64,000 nt of DNA from Musa acuminata AAA Group. Lineage: Eukaryota; Streptophyta; Magnoliopsida; Zingiberales; Musaceae. Numbering within the stretch: the first letter of the stretch is position 1; every line of letters begins with the position of its first letter. The position numbers and the translations under genes were made by a program. The stretch lies in NCBI RefSeq assembly GCF_036884655.1, contig NC_088347.1, positions 10,984,501-11,048,500 of the forward strand. Reading direction: 5' to 3'. A model generated the notes under the pieces. It saw nothing but the letters and a program-made list of their open reading frames with translations. It had not been told where the DNA came from and made no database searches. Shown one piece after another: positions 46,071 to 58,181 of this stretch.

Positions 46071-48760
46071 TGAATGATGAGAACCACTTGATGACGGAGT
46101 TAAACTTAACTCCCGGAGTTTAAACAAACTCCCCCTATCAATATGCCATATTGATAGAACCTTGAATTCAAATTGAATTCAAGTCATTGCAATATTCATC
46201 ATGAATACTTGCAACACGTCAACATGAACATATGCATAAACTTATGCATCACATGTCATGTCATCAACATACTTCTCCCCCTTTGTCATCAACAAAAAGG
46301 AGAAGTATCACAATCAATCATTTGTAATATTGATTCAACTCATTGCATGAAAAACATAGTATCAAGTTTTATCATCATGCAATCTTGGAGCTAGAAGATT
46401 CAGCAAGTGTTACATCCTGCTTAGAACATTCATGCTATCAAGTTTTAGATATGCAAGTTTTATAGCATATAAGATAGCACTTTTGGTAATGTTCAAGATA
46501 GCAAGTTCTACATCATGCAAGCTAGCAAATTAGAGATGTTAAAGAAGGTAACTCTTGCTTCTTGAAAATTTTGTTCACTTTGCTAGATGCACAAGTTAGC
46601 ATTTTTGCCTCTTGAGATAGGCAAGATAGCACATTTGCTTCTTTTTAGACCAACAAGCTAGCAATTTTTACGATATACAAGTTTCACAATATATAAGCTA
46701 GCAAAAAATTTCGAAAGCAAATGCAAGATAGCTTTCTTGTGTAAGCTCATGATTCTTGCTTCCTATTGCAATGTGCAAATTGCAAGTTTTGCTTCTTGAG
46801 ATATTCAAGATAGTGATGTTCAAGAAGACAATTTTTCTTCTTGAAATAAGAAAGTTAGCAATCTTTGCTACTTAAGATAGGCAAGCTAGCAATCAAGTTT
46901 TTGCATCTTCTTGACTTGTACAAGCTAGCTATCTCCCCCTTTGTCATCGTAAAAAAGAAAGAGAGAATACAGTTTTGTAGTTCTTTTTTTTCTTTTACAA
47001 CGATTTCAAAATCATGACAAAGGATGAATAATCAAGTTATGAATGTCAAGACAATTTTTCATCATGAATATTTTATCATTGCATGCATCATTATCATAAG
47101 TTGAAGTATTACATGCATGATATCATATCACCATTCATAATTACATTAATGTTTCAATATAACAATTTCTTCTCAAAATGTGTAACTTGGCACTCATAGC
47201 ATTTTAAATCATGATTTACATCATATGCAATACATCACATCATAATTAGAAAGCACAAGTATTGCATGCATAATTGCACATCATAAATGTTTCATATCAT
47301 GATGGTATCAATTTTGTCAAATTATATCCTACCATGCATGATCAAAACTTCTCCCTATTTTATCATTGAAAACAAGAAGAAAGTAGGGGGAAGAGCATAA
47401 AAGTGTTAAATATTTCAATCATTTCAAGGCATTTACATCATAGATCAAGTCATTATTTGTGATTCATCATAAAGCAAGTTAGTTTTCAATCATCACATAA
47501 GGCATTTAAGGAATTTTTGAAACATAGGAGAATGATTAATTTAAGCATACAATGTTTCAATCCAATTCAAGTCATGAATATCAATGCTTTCATATTGTGA
47601 GTATCAATTCATGAATACCACAAGATATTATTTGTGACTTTAATTTTGCAAGATCAAGATTATGATTTAGATAAAACTTATTCAAATCAAATCATTAACT
47701 TGAAATTCATAATCAAGTCATTAAAATTATTTTCGAGATTTACAAAATATCATGAAATCATTAATCTCGATCAGATGGGAAAAGCAATTTTTTAAGAGAT
47801 TCTTTTTTCATCTAAGCATGCCTTAGTCTTTATATGCCAAATTAAGATAAGCATGAAAGTTCAAGACATAAGGCAAAGAAATCTTGTATTATGAAATATA
47901 TGATATCAAGGCTCATGATTCATTCGAAAAGATATAGTACAAAGAGCAACTTAAAACATTCTTATCAAGATTACATTTTAAAATATTCCAAGTTTCAAGA
48001 TATCAATATGACACTTTATTGAATTGCATTTCATTTGAAGAACTCCTTTTTGATAAATGTAGGGAGCATAATGAACGATCTTGATTTATAAAGAGCTTCA
48101 TGTTATAATTATCAAGATCATGATTATGATTATTCTCTTTAGCAAAGAATCACAAAAGCACTTTATTTTTGCATAAGAAATCTCATTGTATTATGATTTA
48201 TAAATTCTTTTTCTGCACATGAATCATAGGAGATATGAATGTGAAACAAATCTTCGCAAGCAAAAACACTATCATTCATATTTCAAGATGGAATTTAATC
48301 ATTTCATCAAATCCATTTTAGAAAAATATTTTTCATAAGTGTATGAGAAAATCTGATTGTTAGGATACCAATTGTTAAGTGAATCTGAAAATGAAATTAA
48401 CACTTTCATATATTCAGACATGATTTTTGCTATAGATCTTGAAATTAAATCGAGAAGATCAAACAAGCTCATGATCATCGATAACTTAAAATCTCATGCA
48501 TAAAATTGTTAATAACCATTTAATATTACATCTTTATGCATTACTTTAAATCAAACGTGATTTCATTCAACAATGTTAATCAAACATGATACACATTATT
48601 ACTTCTTAACCATGATCAAAATCATTTTGTTTGTTTATCATGCAATATTATCATTTTCGAAATTATCAGCATGATCAAAATTTTTGTATTTTTATTTTTA
48701 AACATGTAATTTTCAAGAAAATTAATTCTAAACTAAAAAAGAAAATATATCATGAAAGCA
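46071..48760 (-). other. AT-rich non-coding internal region of element G
   Basis: No gene is seen. There is an imperfect repeat block of GCAAGCTAGCAA/CAAGATAGCAAGTT-like words at about 46380-46935, next to the CTCCCCCTTTGTCATC tract. The segment near 47300-47345 (TATCCTACCATGCATGATCA) is shared with A and D. Confidence 0.7.
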
Positions 48761-49771
48761 TCAAGTAATTTTAAAATAAACCAAAGGCATTTTAATTACC
48801 TCAATGTCGTAGGCTGGTAAGGCGTAGTTTGTTGCCTCGCTTTTGTTGACTTTCTCGTCTTCAGAGGAGCTCGATTCATCCCAATTTTTGTTTTTCTTCT
48901 TGCGTTTAAAGCAAGTAGTTCCATTCTTTTTGCTTTTTAATTTTCGTTTCATTTGTAGTTTAAGTTCACCATCACTTGAGCTTATGCTCGAGTGGTCTTC
49001 AAATGTTCTATGTCCCAAATCCTTTCTGTTCTTTGGAAGGTTGTTTTGTTCATCATTGTCCTCATCACTTGAGTCATCACTCAAGTGGCATTCATTTGTC
49101 CAGAGTTCCAAATCCTTCTTGTTCTTTGGAAGGTGATTGTGTTCAACATGTTCATCATGTGCATTGTGCACCATTTCATATGTCATCAATGAACCAATTA
49201 GTTCTTCAAGTGGAAATTGGTTCAAGTTTTTCGATTCTTGAATAGGAGTTACTTTTGAATCCCAAGTTTTAGAAAGTGAGCGCAAAACTTTGTTAACGAG
49301 TTCAAAATCCGAAAAGCTTTTACCAAGTGATTTTAAACCATTGACGACATCCATAAAACGAGTGTACATGTCAACAACGGTTTCGCTTGGTTTCATATGA
49401 ATAAGCTCGAAATCATGTAGTAAAATATTAACTTTCGAGTCTTTGACTCTACTAGTTCCCTCGTGCATGATTTCAAGAGTGCGCCAAATATCGAAAGCCG
49501 TTTCGCACAAAGAAACCCGATTGAACTCATTTTTGTCCAAAACACAAAATAAGGCATTCATAGCCTTTGCGTTTAAAGAAAAATACTTCTTCTCCAAGTC
49601 CGACCATTCGTTCATCGGTTTAGAGGGAAGTTGAAAACCGTTTTCAACGATATTCCATAAATCCAGATTTAGAGAAATCAAGAAAACTCTCATTCGAGTT
49701 TTCCAATAAGTGTAGTCCAATCCGTTAAAGAACGGTGGACGAAAGACTGAAAAGCCCTCTTGAAGAGCCAT
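48761..49771 (-). CDS. gag: Intact Gag of element G, 336 residues, no zinc knuckle
   Basis: An uninterrupted frame from ATG 49771 to the stop at 48761. The start lies 36 bases after the PBS and has the family N-terminus (MALQEGFSVFRPPFFNGLDYTYWKTRM). The Copia Gag core covers about residues 10-195 (CETAFDIWRTLEIMHEGTSR, FELIHMKPSETVVDMYTRF, FSDFELVNKVLRSLSKTWD). After it come a duplicated acidic segment (LPKNKKDLELWTNECHLSDDSSDED, then LPKNRKDLGHRTFEDHSSISSSD) and a Lys/Arg-rich block (KRKLKSKKNG...KRKKKNKNW). The tail is DESSSSEDEK...YFKIT. No CX2CX4HX4C motif is present. Retention of the frame while sister copies are broken suggests recent activity or selection. The basic block could replace the knuckle in RNA binding; that is inference. 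Confidence 0.88.
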   Translation of the reverse strand: MALQEGFSVFRPPFFNGLDYTYWKTRMRVFLISLNLDLWNIVENGFQLPSKPMNEWSDLEKKYFSLNAKAMNALFCVLDKNEFNRVSLCETAFDIWRTLEIMHEGTSRVKDSKVNILLHDFELIHMKPSETVVDMYTRFMDVVNGLKSLGKSFSDFELVNKVLRSLSKTWDSKVTPIQESKNLNQFPLEELIGSLMTYEMVHNAHDEHVEHNHLPKNKKDLELWTNECHLSDDSSDEDNDEQNNLPKNRKDLGHRTFEDHSSISSSDGELKLQMKRKLKSKKNGTTCFKRKKKNKNWDESSSSEDEKVNKSEATNYALPAYDIEVIKMPLVYFKIT

Positions 49772-49807
49772 TTCTCTCGGGTGTAAATCCGAAATGAGAA
49801 ATACCCC

Positions 49808-49819
49808 GCTCTGATACCA
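49808..49819 (-). promoter_or_regulatory. Primer binding site of element G
   Basis: Perfect TGGTATCAGAGC on the minus strand, two bases from the 5' LTR. Confidence 0.92.
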
Positions 49820-49821
49820 AT

Positions 49822-52253
49822 TGTTAGGATCGAGAGCACTAAGAGGGGGGGGGGTGAATTAGTGCAGCGGAAATCTTTCAGCGATTTAAAAACGAAAGCT
49901 GCGTTCGTTCGATAAAAACGATTTCGATGTAAAAGCCGATTCTAAGATTACTTAAGATTAAGCGCAGTTTAAGTCCAAGCACAGTTTACGTCTAAACTGA
50001 GTTTGCGTCTAAATACAGTTTGCGTCTAAACGCAGATTTGCGTCTAAACACAGTTTTACGTCTAAACACAGTTTTGCATCTAAACTCAGTTTACGTCTAA
50101 ATGCAGTTTTATGTCTGAACGCAGTTTGCGTCTAAAAGTAGTTTACGTCTAAAACATAGTTTTATGTATAAACACAGTTTGTGCAGTTTGCGCCTAAACA
50201 CAGTTTTGCGTCTAAACTCAGTTTACGTCTAAACGCAGGTTTACGTCTAAACGCAGTTTGCGTCTAAATGCAGTTTTACGTCTAAACGTAGTTTTACGTT
50301 TAAAAGAAGTTTACGTCTATAACACAGTTTTATGTTTAAACACAGTTTGCGCAGTTTATGTTTAAACGCAATTTTACATCTAAACGTAGTTTGCGTCTAA
50401 ACGTAGTTTTACGTCTAAACGTAGTTTGCGTCTAAAACAATTTCAAAGGGATCTAAACTTAGAAGCTAGTTCATAAAAGCGCAGAATATAGTTTTGCAGA
50501 ATCAAAACACAAACGTAAGCTGATCGTACGAAAAACATAGATTTACGTCTGAATGCAGATTCAAAAATATCAGCACATAGAACTTATTCGTAAAGGCGCA
50601 GAGAGCAGTAGTTATGTAGGAGGTTTCAGTAATGATAAGGTACTCGAAATAAAAGCAAACCAAAGATTTAGAGTGGCTCGGTCAGTCTTAACCTACTCCA
50701 CTTTTGGCTTCCTCCTCCGACGAGGTCACCGACGTCAACTAGTTGCCTTCCTTCAATGGGCGAAGGCCAACTGCCCTTTTACAGTTTCACTCCTTTTAAT
50801 GGGCTCAAGAGACAACCCTTACAGAACCTTTCTCTCCTCACTTTTACAATTTAGAAGCTTAAAGAACAGAAGGAGGAGACTCAAAGGCTTTACAACAATT
50901 TTGAGCTCTTAGAATCACATAAAGAATCAAGATTTCGGTGTAGGTCTGTGTAATTTCTATGCTGAATGGGTGGGGTATTTATAGGCCCCAACCCAGTTCA
51001 AATTTGGAGCTCAAAACGATCAAATCCCGGAATTCCGGGATCAGGCGGTTGCACCTCCTGACTGGAGAGGTTGCACCGCTTGGCAGAGCACGGAGAATGA
51101 GCCCAGGCGATTGCACCTCTCTGCTAGGGGCGGTTGCACCGCCTAAGTCTGGCTCGGAGACTGAGCCCCAGGCGGTGGCACCTCTTGACTGAGGCGGTTG
51201 CACCTCTCTGCCAGAGCTCGAAGACCGAGCTCAAGCGGTGCTACCTCTCTGTCAGGGAGGTTGCACCGCCCAGTCTCGCTCGGAGACTGAGCCCAGGCAG
51301 TGCCACCTCCTGCCTGGGGCGGTTGCACCGCCCAGCTTCGCTGGGAGATCCTCTCCTAGGCGGTGCCACCTCCAACCTTGGCGGTGCCACCTCTTTCACT
51401 ATTTCAGCTCAGTTGGTTTGGCTCCAAACTTGGTCCAAACCAGTCTGAACTTGGGCCAAATTGGCCCCTACTTGGGTTATAGGATTAACACCTAATCCTA
51501 ACCCTAATTAACATGCTAACTATGAATTGAAAGACATTTTCTAAGCTATTTCAAAGTCTGCAAGTCAAGACTTCTTCTAGCGAGCTTCCGGCAAACTTCC
51601 GGCGGTCGTCCGATGAACTCTCGGAAACCATTATGCGGACTCCCGGCAAGCTCCTAGACTTCACGATTTGATCTTAGCGAGTTCCAATGAGCTTCTTCGG
51701 CAAGCTCCGATCTTTCTCGGCGAGCTCCGGTAGCATTCCCGATGAACCTTCGGACTTCCGTCGAACTCTCGAACTCGCAATAAATCCTTCGTGCTTGACT
51801 CCGACACTTTGTTTCACTTTATGTCTTCATCGTTATCATAGTTAATCCTGCACAACAAAAACAAAACTTCGATCGAGACAATTAATCCTAAGCAATTAAC
51901 CAAGTTGTCCGACATGTCATTGGTCCCTCGACGCTTCGTCCGATTCTTCGGCGCATCGTCCTCTTTTGCAGCCTATTGCCCAATCGGCCAGTTGACTCCG
52001 CAACTCCGATATCGTTGGCACAATACCCGCTCTTCTTATCCCGATGCCCGATTCCACGGCCTGAAGCCTTCTGTCGATACGTCGACCGATCCACCGGCCC
52101 GACGTCCAATCTTCTGACATGTTCCTTCGGCACAACATGATTTTCCTGCTTTAATTGTCTCATCCTGATCGAAGCATCCTGCGTCACTCAAAACGCAGAT
52201 TAAATCAAAAACATATATCAAGTCGTTTCATCATCAAAATACGAGATTCAACA
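49822..52253 (-). repeat. 5' LTR of element G
   Basis: 2,432 bp, with a poly-G tract of 10 G, a 17-18-bp array at about 49970-50430, the minus-strand TATA box at 50976-50983 and the palindromic array at about 51040-51395. It matches the 3' LTR over its whole length. Confidence 0.93.
49970..50430. repeat. 17-18-bp tandem array in element G 5' LTR
   Basis: Partner of the array at 43790-44250, with nearly the same unit order. This supports a single ancestral array duplicated by LTR replication. Confidence 0.88.
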
Positions 52254-52258
52254 AAATC

Positions 52259-52427
52259 ATGCACTAAAATATTAACCTTTGAAACTTTTACTCTACTAGT
52301 GCCTTTGTGTGTGGTTTCAAGAATATGTCAAATGTCGAAAGTCGTTTCGTAAGTAGAAACCTGATTAAACTCAATTTTATCCAAAGCGCAAAATAGAGTA
52401 TTCATAGCTCTATCATTTAAGGAAAAC
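52259..52427 (-). pseudogene. gag: E2 Copia Gag, middle fragment
   Basis: This continues the gag from 43644 after the TSD of element G. It is recognisable by the SRVK-KVNIL and ETxFDI-equivalent stretches on the minus strand. It ends at the TSD of LINE 2 (52419-52427) and resumes at 58182. Confidence 0.75.
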
Positions 52428-55400
52428 GTTTTTTTTTTTGTAAGTAAAAGTAAATTGATTATGTGTAAAGTTTCTACAAATAGCTTTATATATACAAGTC
52501 ATAGACAATGCCAAGTAACTCATAGAGTGCGAATGCGATAGTTATGAGTACACATGCTGTAGACTATAACTTCAAATTATAGTCAACATAGAAAATGTTT
52601 ATCCAGTTATATCAAAACTACCTGTAGGTACATTATCATTCCCAAGATTTTTAGCTAATAGCAAAATTAAATTTGATAAAAATATATTTTTCTCTTCCGT
52701 TAAAATGCTCAGTTTTGAGATTATGCTCCATACAGGATCTTGAGTCTCTAATAATCTCTTTCAAGAGATAAGTATTGTTTGTGTGTTGACATTCAAAAAT
52801 TCTGTTACATCTCTCCTTCCACATCCACCAAATAGCGCATCTGAAAGTAACCTTTACCAGTTGTGTGAGAGGCCCTTTTCTTTAGAAACATTGCATGAGG
52901 TCGCCTAGTTCTTGGTGCAAGTTTAGTTACGGCAGTCTATTGAGTTCAAATCGCTAGAGAATCTCCTTCCATATCCATTTTGTATAATCACAAGCAAAAT
53001 AGAGGTGGTCAACAGTTTCTTCTTGTTGGCATACAAAGGGAGCATCGGTTAACATGATAGATACCTCTTCTTTTCATATTGTCTATTGTAGGTAGTTTAT
53101 TAAGAAAGGCCTGCCATGTACATAAGGAATGTCTTTGTGATCCTGATTGATTCCATGTCCAACTACTTGGGACCCACTTGTTATTTCTTTGCCTAATTTG
53201 ATTCCATGCGGATGTGGCATTAAATTTGCCATTGTCATGAGGCCAAATAAGTATATCTGAAGAGTTGTTTCTGATTGGAATATCTATGATAGTCGGCCAA
53301 AGTGATAACATTTCGGGAGAAATAGGATTAGGGAGACACCAGGTACCGTTAGCAATGAACTCAGAAACCTTCCAATCTTTGGGAGCCCCAAGATCTTTTC
53401 GTATTCTGTCGCCATATAATTGAAATATACTATTCCCATTCACCCAAGGATCGTACCACATATTAGTACTAGTTCCAAAAGAGATTGCATAAGAAATGTG
53501 TTTGATTAGCCAATTCCTTGCCTTTAAAATTCCTTTCCAAGCTGCAGAGTGGTATGTTCTTGTTGAAATTTCCCATATTGATTCCTTTGAAAGATACCTA
53601 GCAGAAACCCATTGTGACCATAAGGAACATTTGTTTTACAAAAGATCCTACAATTGTTGTACCAGGCATGCTTGATTTCAATCTCTAGTATTTCTCAAGT
53701 TTAGCCACCCTTCATCTTTCGGTTTGCAAATGCTATCCCAATTTACCATATGCATTGCCTTATCATTTGTGTCATTCCAGAAGAAGTTCATCAATAACCG
53801 TTCAATATCTTAGAGAAGTCCAGCAGGCAGAAGAAATGCATTACACCAATATATAGAGTAGGAGTACAATACCGAATGGATGAGTTCGAGTCGTCCTGCT
53901 TTTGATAGAAGCCTATTTTTCTAAGAAGAAATTTTATTCTTTATTTTTTGCAGGATAGGCTAACAGTGGGTTTTGTGAATGCCTGTGGATATGAGCGGGA
54001 GACCCAAATAAGGAACTAGCAGGCTTCCCTCACTAACCCCTAAAGTTTCTGCAATAAAGACCTTATCCTCAACGTAAGGGCTCATATATACTTTACTTTT
54101 CGCATGTTTTAACTAAAGTCTAGAAACCATACCAAAGGCATTCATAATAGTAGCCAGGTTCTTTACTAAAGTTGGATTATTTTGGAGAAAGATAAGTAAA
54201 TCATCTGCAAATGTTATGTGTGATATATGAATAGAACCAGCAATGGGTACCTTAATGTTCCCATTTAAGACTACGTGTTCCAACATACAGCTAAGTCCTT
54301 ACATCGCAATAGTAAAGAGATACGAAGATAGTGGATCACCTTGTCGGATGCCATTCGTGCTCCCAAAAAACCAATAGGTGAGCCATTAAAGAGTATCGAA
54401 AACTTTGAAGTTTCCAGGCAAGATTGAATGCAATTAACCCAGTGCTGTGGGAAGTTCATATCGAGGAGCCTCTTATAGATAAATTTCCTATTGACTGAAT
54501 CAAAGGCTTTCCGTAAATTAGCTTTAAAACAGATTTTTGTCCCTCTTGTTTTTGAGTGCAAATCTTTGACCAAGTCATTAGCAAGTAAACTGTTATGATG
54601 TATACTTCTCTCTTTGATGAAAGCAGCTTGATTTGGGCTAATGATCTTGTGTATTACCTTTTGCATTCTATTTACCAATACTTTGGAGATGATCTTGTAA
54701 ATAAAGTTGCAAAATGATATGGGTCGATAGTCCTCTAGTGAATCAGCCCCTGCATTCTTCGGAATTAAAGAAATAAAAGTGCAATTCATCTCTCTAAGAA
54801 TATGACCTAAAGAGAAAAAATATTGGCAAGCCTTGATCACATCATTTCCAATAATAGACCAAGCAGTTTGGTAAAATTTAGCTGGAAATCCATCTTGACC
54901 TAGGCTTTTGTGCTTTGGTGACTTAAAGACAACACGTACAATTTTGTCATCTATAATTGGGGCATTGAGGATTGAAATAGCTTCCGAATCAAGTTTTATA
55001 GTCGGCTCCACATGAATGTTATTAGGTTTCCCACCTTGATTAAGGAATAAAAAAATTGCTCTATGTGTGCTTTAACCTCATCTAAATTCTCAATAAGATT
55101 ATCATCTTTGTCTCTGCATTTGCTAATACGGTTAATAGCCCTTCGAGTAGCAATTGAAGAATAGAAAAATTTAGTATTGGAATCCCCTAGTGTAAGCCAA
55201 TGCTGTCGAGATTTCTATTTTGCAAAACTTTCCTCCTGTTTTAAGGCTTGCATGAAGTTATTTCTAGCTTCTGTCTCTTTGTAAATAATATTCTCATCAT
55301 TTGGCTGAAGTTGCAGCTCATGTTGCAATGACATTAGTTCCTTTCTGCAAAATTGAACTCTAGTGGTAATATTGCAAAAGGTATTTGTATTCCACTCCTT

Positions 55401-55602
55401 TAGTGCAGCTTTACAGGCTTTGAGCTTTTGACATAAGATGTAAGGGGGGGATCCATGCACATTAAGATTCCAAGCAGATCTGATAACATCAAGAAATAGA
55501 GAATGAGTACTCCACATGTTAAAGAATCTAAACGGTTTTTTGCCTCTTCATGTCACTTTGTCTGCGTGTATATAAATTAAAGAATGGTCAGAAAACAAAG
55601 GA
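52428..55602 (-). pseudogene. LINE 2 ORF2 3' part: reverse transcriptase and zf-RVT
   Basis: On the minus strand this reads from the end of the endonuclease (LFSDHSLIYI-like) through RNMWSTHSLFLDVIRSAWN, the RT (YRPISFCNFIYKIISK, QAAFIKERSI, KANLRKAFDSV, with a frameshift near the RQGDP block) and FADD (HITFADDLLIFL, intact here) to the zf-RVT region (53009-53461, RHSLCTWQAFLNKLP, CSLCMPTRRNC). It retains the 40 bases lost from LINE 1 after CSLCM. Several stops and frameshifts make it dead. Confidence 0.85.
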
Positions 55603-55606
55603 AAAC

Positions 55607-56073
55607 GGGCGACGGGCGATCACTGTAGCGGCTACCAGATCTAGGGCGACCATTGTAGCGGCGACGACACTATAGCGGCGGCCAGATCTCCCTAGGGCGA
55701 TCTGACTCCTGCAGCATTGGCTTTCTCCCACGGGCGACGGGCGACGACACTATAGCGGTTTCCTGCAGCGTCGGCTGTTTCCCAAGGGCGACGGCATTGT
55801 AGCGGTGGCGACGACACTATAGCAGCGACGGTACTGTAGCGAAGACGACACTGTAGCGGCAATGAGATGTCCCTAGGACGATCTGACTCCTGCAGGGTTG
55901 GCTTTCGGGCGACGGTACTATAGCAGCGATCTGATCTCCCTTAGTGGTGATTGGATCTCCTGGAGTGTCGGCTTCTCCCTAAGGGCGACGGTACTGTAGC
56001 GGCGAATATACTACGGCGGTGGCTTTTCCCTGTGGAGATGATTCTGTAGCGGCGACCAAAAGAGGGATCGAAC
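55607..56073 (+). promoter_or_regulatory. LINE 2 5' UTR (GC-rich monomers), inverted half
   Basis: Same GC-rich leader as LINE 1, with the GATCTCCCTAGG landmark near 55686. It begins at a point matching about 6654 of LINE 1, so roughly the first 150 bases are missing. Confidence 0.7.
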
Positions 56074-57484
56074 ATGGCAGCGACGGCCCCTAGGGCTAGC
56101 AACAGCGGCGAGAGGGTTGATACGATGCATCGAAGTAGGTCGCGCTCTAGATCGCGGTAGCCTGCCCTCATTTCCAGTGACCCTCGGCCTTGGACTAGCC
56201 TCTTCAAAGCACCGGTTGGAAGTACGGATCTAAGCTTGGAATTCTTTACTCCAAAAGTTCAGGCTGATAAGAAGATTGTTGTATACGAGACTACTGATTC
56301 AGCAGAGCTTATTGAGACATGGACTATGGCGATTGTTGGCTATGTGGTAGGTCTCAAAACATCTTATTTCCCACTATCCTCATTTATCAAAACTCAATGG
56401 GGAATATCATCATTTGATCTTCATATGCTGGAGAACGGATTCTTTGTTTGTAAGCTATACTCTGAAGAAGATTTACAATGGGTCCTCGAAGGATTCTGGA
56501 CTATTCGTGGCCATCCAATGATTCTACGACGCTGGTCTCCTTATGTCCGTTTGGAGTTAGATAGCCTATAGTCTATTCCATTATGGGTATCCTTTCAAGG
56601 TCTTCCTCTGCATCTCTGGGACAACCACTCTACATCGACAAAGCAACAGCAGCTCAGACGAGATTGGCATTTGCACGAGCATGTGTACTGGTTTCTTCCG
56701 ACGAAGATCTTCCAAATGAGGTTTTCTATCGTGATCTTGACCGAAACACTCGGAAGGTACATGTCTCATATTCCTGGAAGCCACAACGATGTCAGCATTG
56801 CTTATCTTTTGGTCATGTAAATGGAGCTTGTCAGCAAACTCCAAAATCGATCACAAAGGTCTATCGACCACGTCAAGCGCCTCTGCAACAAAGCGAGTCT
56901 TCTCTAATGGCAGTTGCACCGATGTTGGCGAAGACTATTGAGCATTCCGACTCGCAAGGACAGCACCGCGGACAGAAGGACAAATCCAAAACTATACCTC
57001 TTCCTATAATGTCTAAGCCTTCCACAACAGAAGTTTCTCATAGTACTAGTGGACAGGAGAAGCATAAGTCAGAAACTTCATCTCTTCCAATATCTTCGGA
57101 TCCGTCCACAATAGCTCAACGAACTCAGGCCCAAACAAATCTTGCCAGCAAGGATATTCTTCCTCAACAAACACGGGCCACAATAAAAACCGCCAACAAG
57201 GATATTCTGTCTTAACAAACTCATGCCCCAACAAACGTCTCTAGCCAGGCTGCTCCAACAAGTACTATCCAGGATATTGTGCTGCAACAATCTTATCGTG
57301 CTTCAACAAACCCTACCAATCAAGACCACTTGATTAAAGGTATTTTAAAGTTTAAAAATCTGCAAGCTGTAGATGAAGTGGATAAATATAGGAATAAAGC
57401 CATAAAAGGTAAGGATATTGTGCGGGAGGAAAATACAAAACCGAAGGATAAGAAAAAGGATGGTACAGTCCATCCAAAGTCGTA
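56074..57484 (+). pseudogene. LINE 2 ORF1, broken
   Basis: ATG 56074 opens the same frame as LINE 1 ORF1, with stops at codon 29 (56158) and codon 166 (56569), identical in place to LINE 1. Codon 135 is CAA here, so that stop is private to LINE 1. A deletion of about 37 bases near 56618 shifts the frame, and a stop occurs near 57215. The zinc knuckle is intact (CQHCLSFGHVNGAC). Confidence 0.85.
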
Positions 57485-57529
57485 AGATGAATACCTTACC
57501 ACCTTTTCATTTGTTTATTACTTATTAAG

Positions 57530-58180
57530 ATAACATGTTGGAATGTTCGCGAACTTAATAAGCCTGAGAAATGTCGGGAGCTCAATAGAATAATCAAGTC
57601 TGCCGCATGTGATATTGTTATTCTAGTGGAAACGAAAATTAAACAATCGCGCGTTCAAACTCAAAAGAATTTAATATGGCCGGACGAAGAACTGTTTACC
57701 AATGACTCAAATAAAACTTTTGGCAGAATATGGGTCTTATGGCATCCTAACTCTATTAATGCTTGGTTTATTTCTGCTACTGATCAATTCATTCATCTTA
57801 AGGTAGAGGACAAAAAGAATGGTTGTCAATTCAATTTCACTGGTATATATGCTTCAAACAGTATGCAAGAAAGAAATACTCTTTGGTCTAACCTGACTAA
57901 TATTGTAAATGGTTGTCTCATTGTACCTTGGATTGTTCTTGGAGACTTTAATACTGTTCGGTACACAAATGAAAAAGAGGAGGGTAGACAACTTTCAAAA
58001 AGCCAACTTTAAAGTTTTAACGATTACATTGACACTGCAGCATTGTTTGATATGAAATCAGTGGGTAATTGGCTCTCCTAGAGTAATCAAGGTGCTGCTA
58101 ACAGAAAAATAATGGCACGACTTGATAGGTGTTCGATTAATCATGAATGGTTAACAGTTTACCCAGATTCACTTCTTGAG
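57530..58180 (+). pseudogene. LINE 2 ORF2 endonuclease N-terminal part, inverted half
   Basis: Endonuclease start, with the initiator ATG lost (ATTAAGATAAC where LINE 1 has ATGAAGATAAC). It shows ETKIKQSRVQ, WHPNSINAWFI and VLGDFNTVRYTNEKEEG. A stop lies near 58012 and another near 58081. It ends at TTCTTGAG, after which the target resumes. Confidence 0.85.
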
Positions 58181-58181
58181 G

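Larger units (their letters stand above)
43645..52253 (-). mobile_element. Element G: complete gag-only Copia-type element with intact Gag
   Basis: Minus strand: 5' LTR 49822-52253, PBS 49808-49819, gag 48761-49771, non-coding 46071-48760, PPT 46059-46070, 3' LTR 43645-46058. The TSD AAATC is perfect (43640-43644 and 52254-52258). The internal region is about 3.8 kb without pol. Both LTRs have the same elongated 17-18-bp arrays. It is nested in the gag of E2, which resumes on both sides. Confidence 0.94.
52428..58181 (-). mobile_element. LINE 2: LINE copy with inverted 5' half (twin priming)
   Basis: The 3' half (52428-55602) is on the minus strand and ends in a T-run at 52429-52439, the tail. 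The 5' half (from about 55607 to 58180) is on the plus strand. A 9-bp duplication AAGGAAAAC flanks the whole (52419-52427 and 58182-58190); it may extend to 14 bp with one G/A difference. The two halves meet at the same point of ORF2, with about 10 bases of LINE 1 sequence missing. This is the layout produced by twin priming. The insert lies in the E2 gag. Confidence 0.92.
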
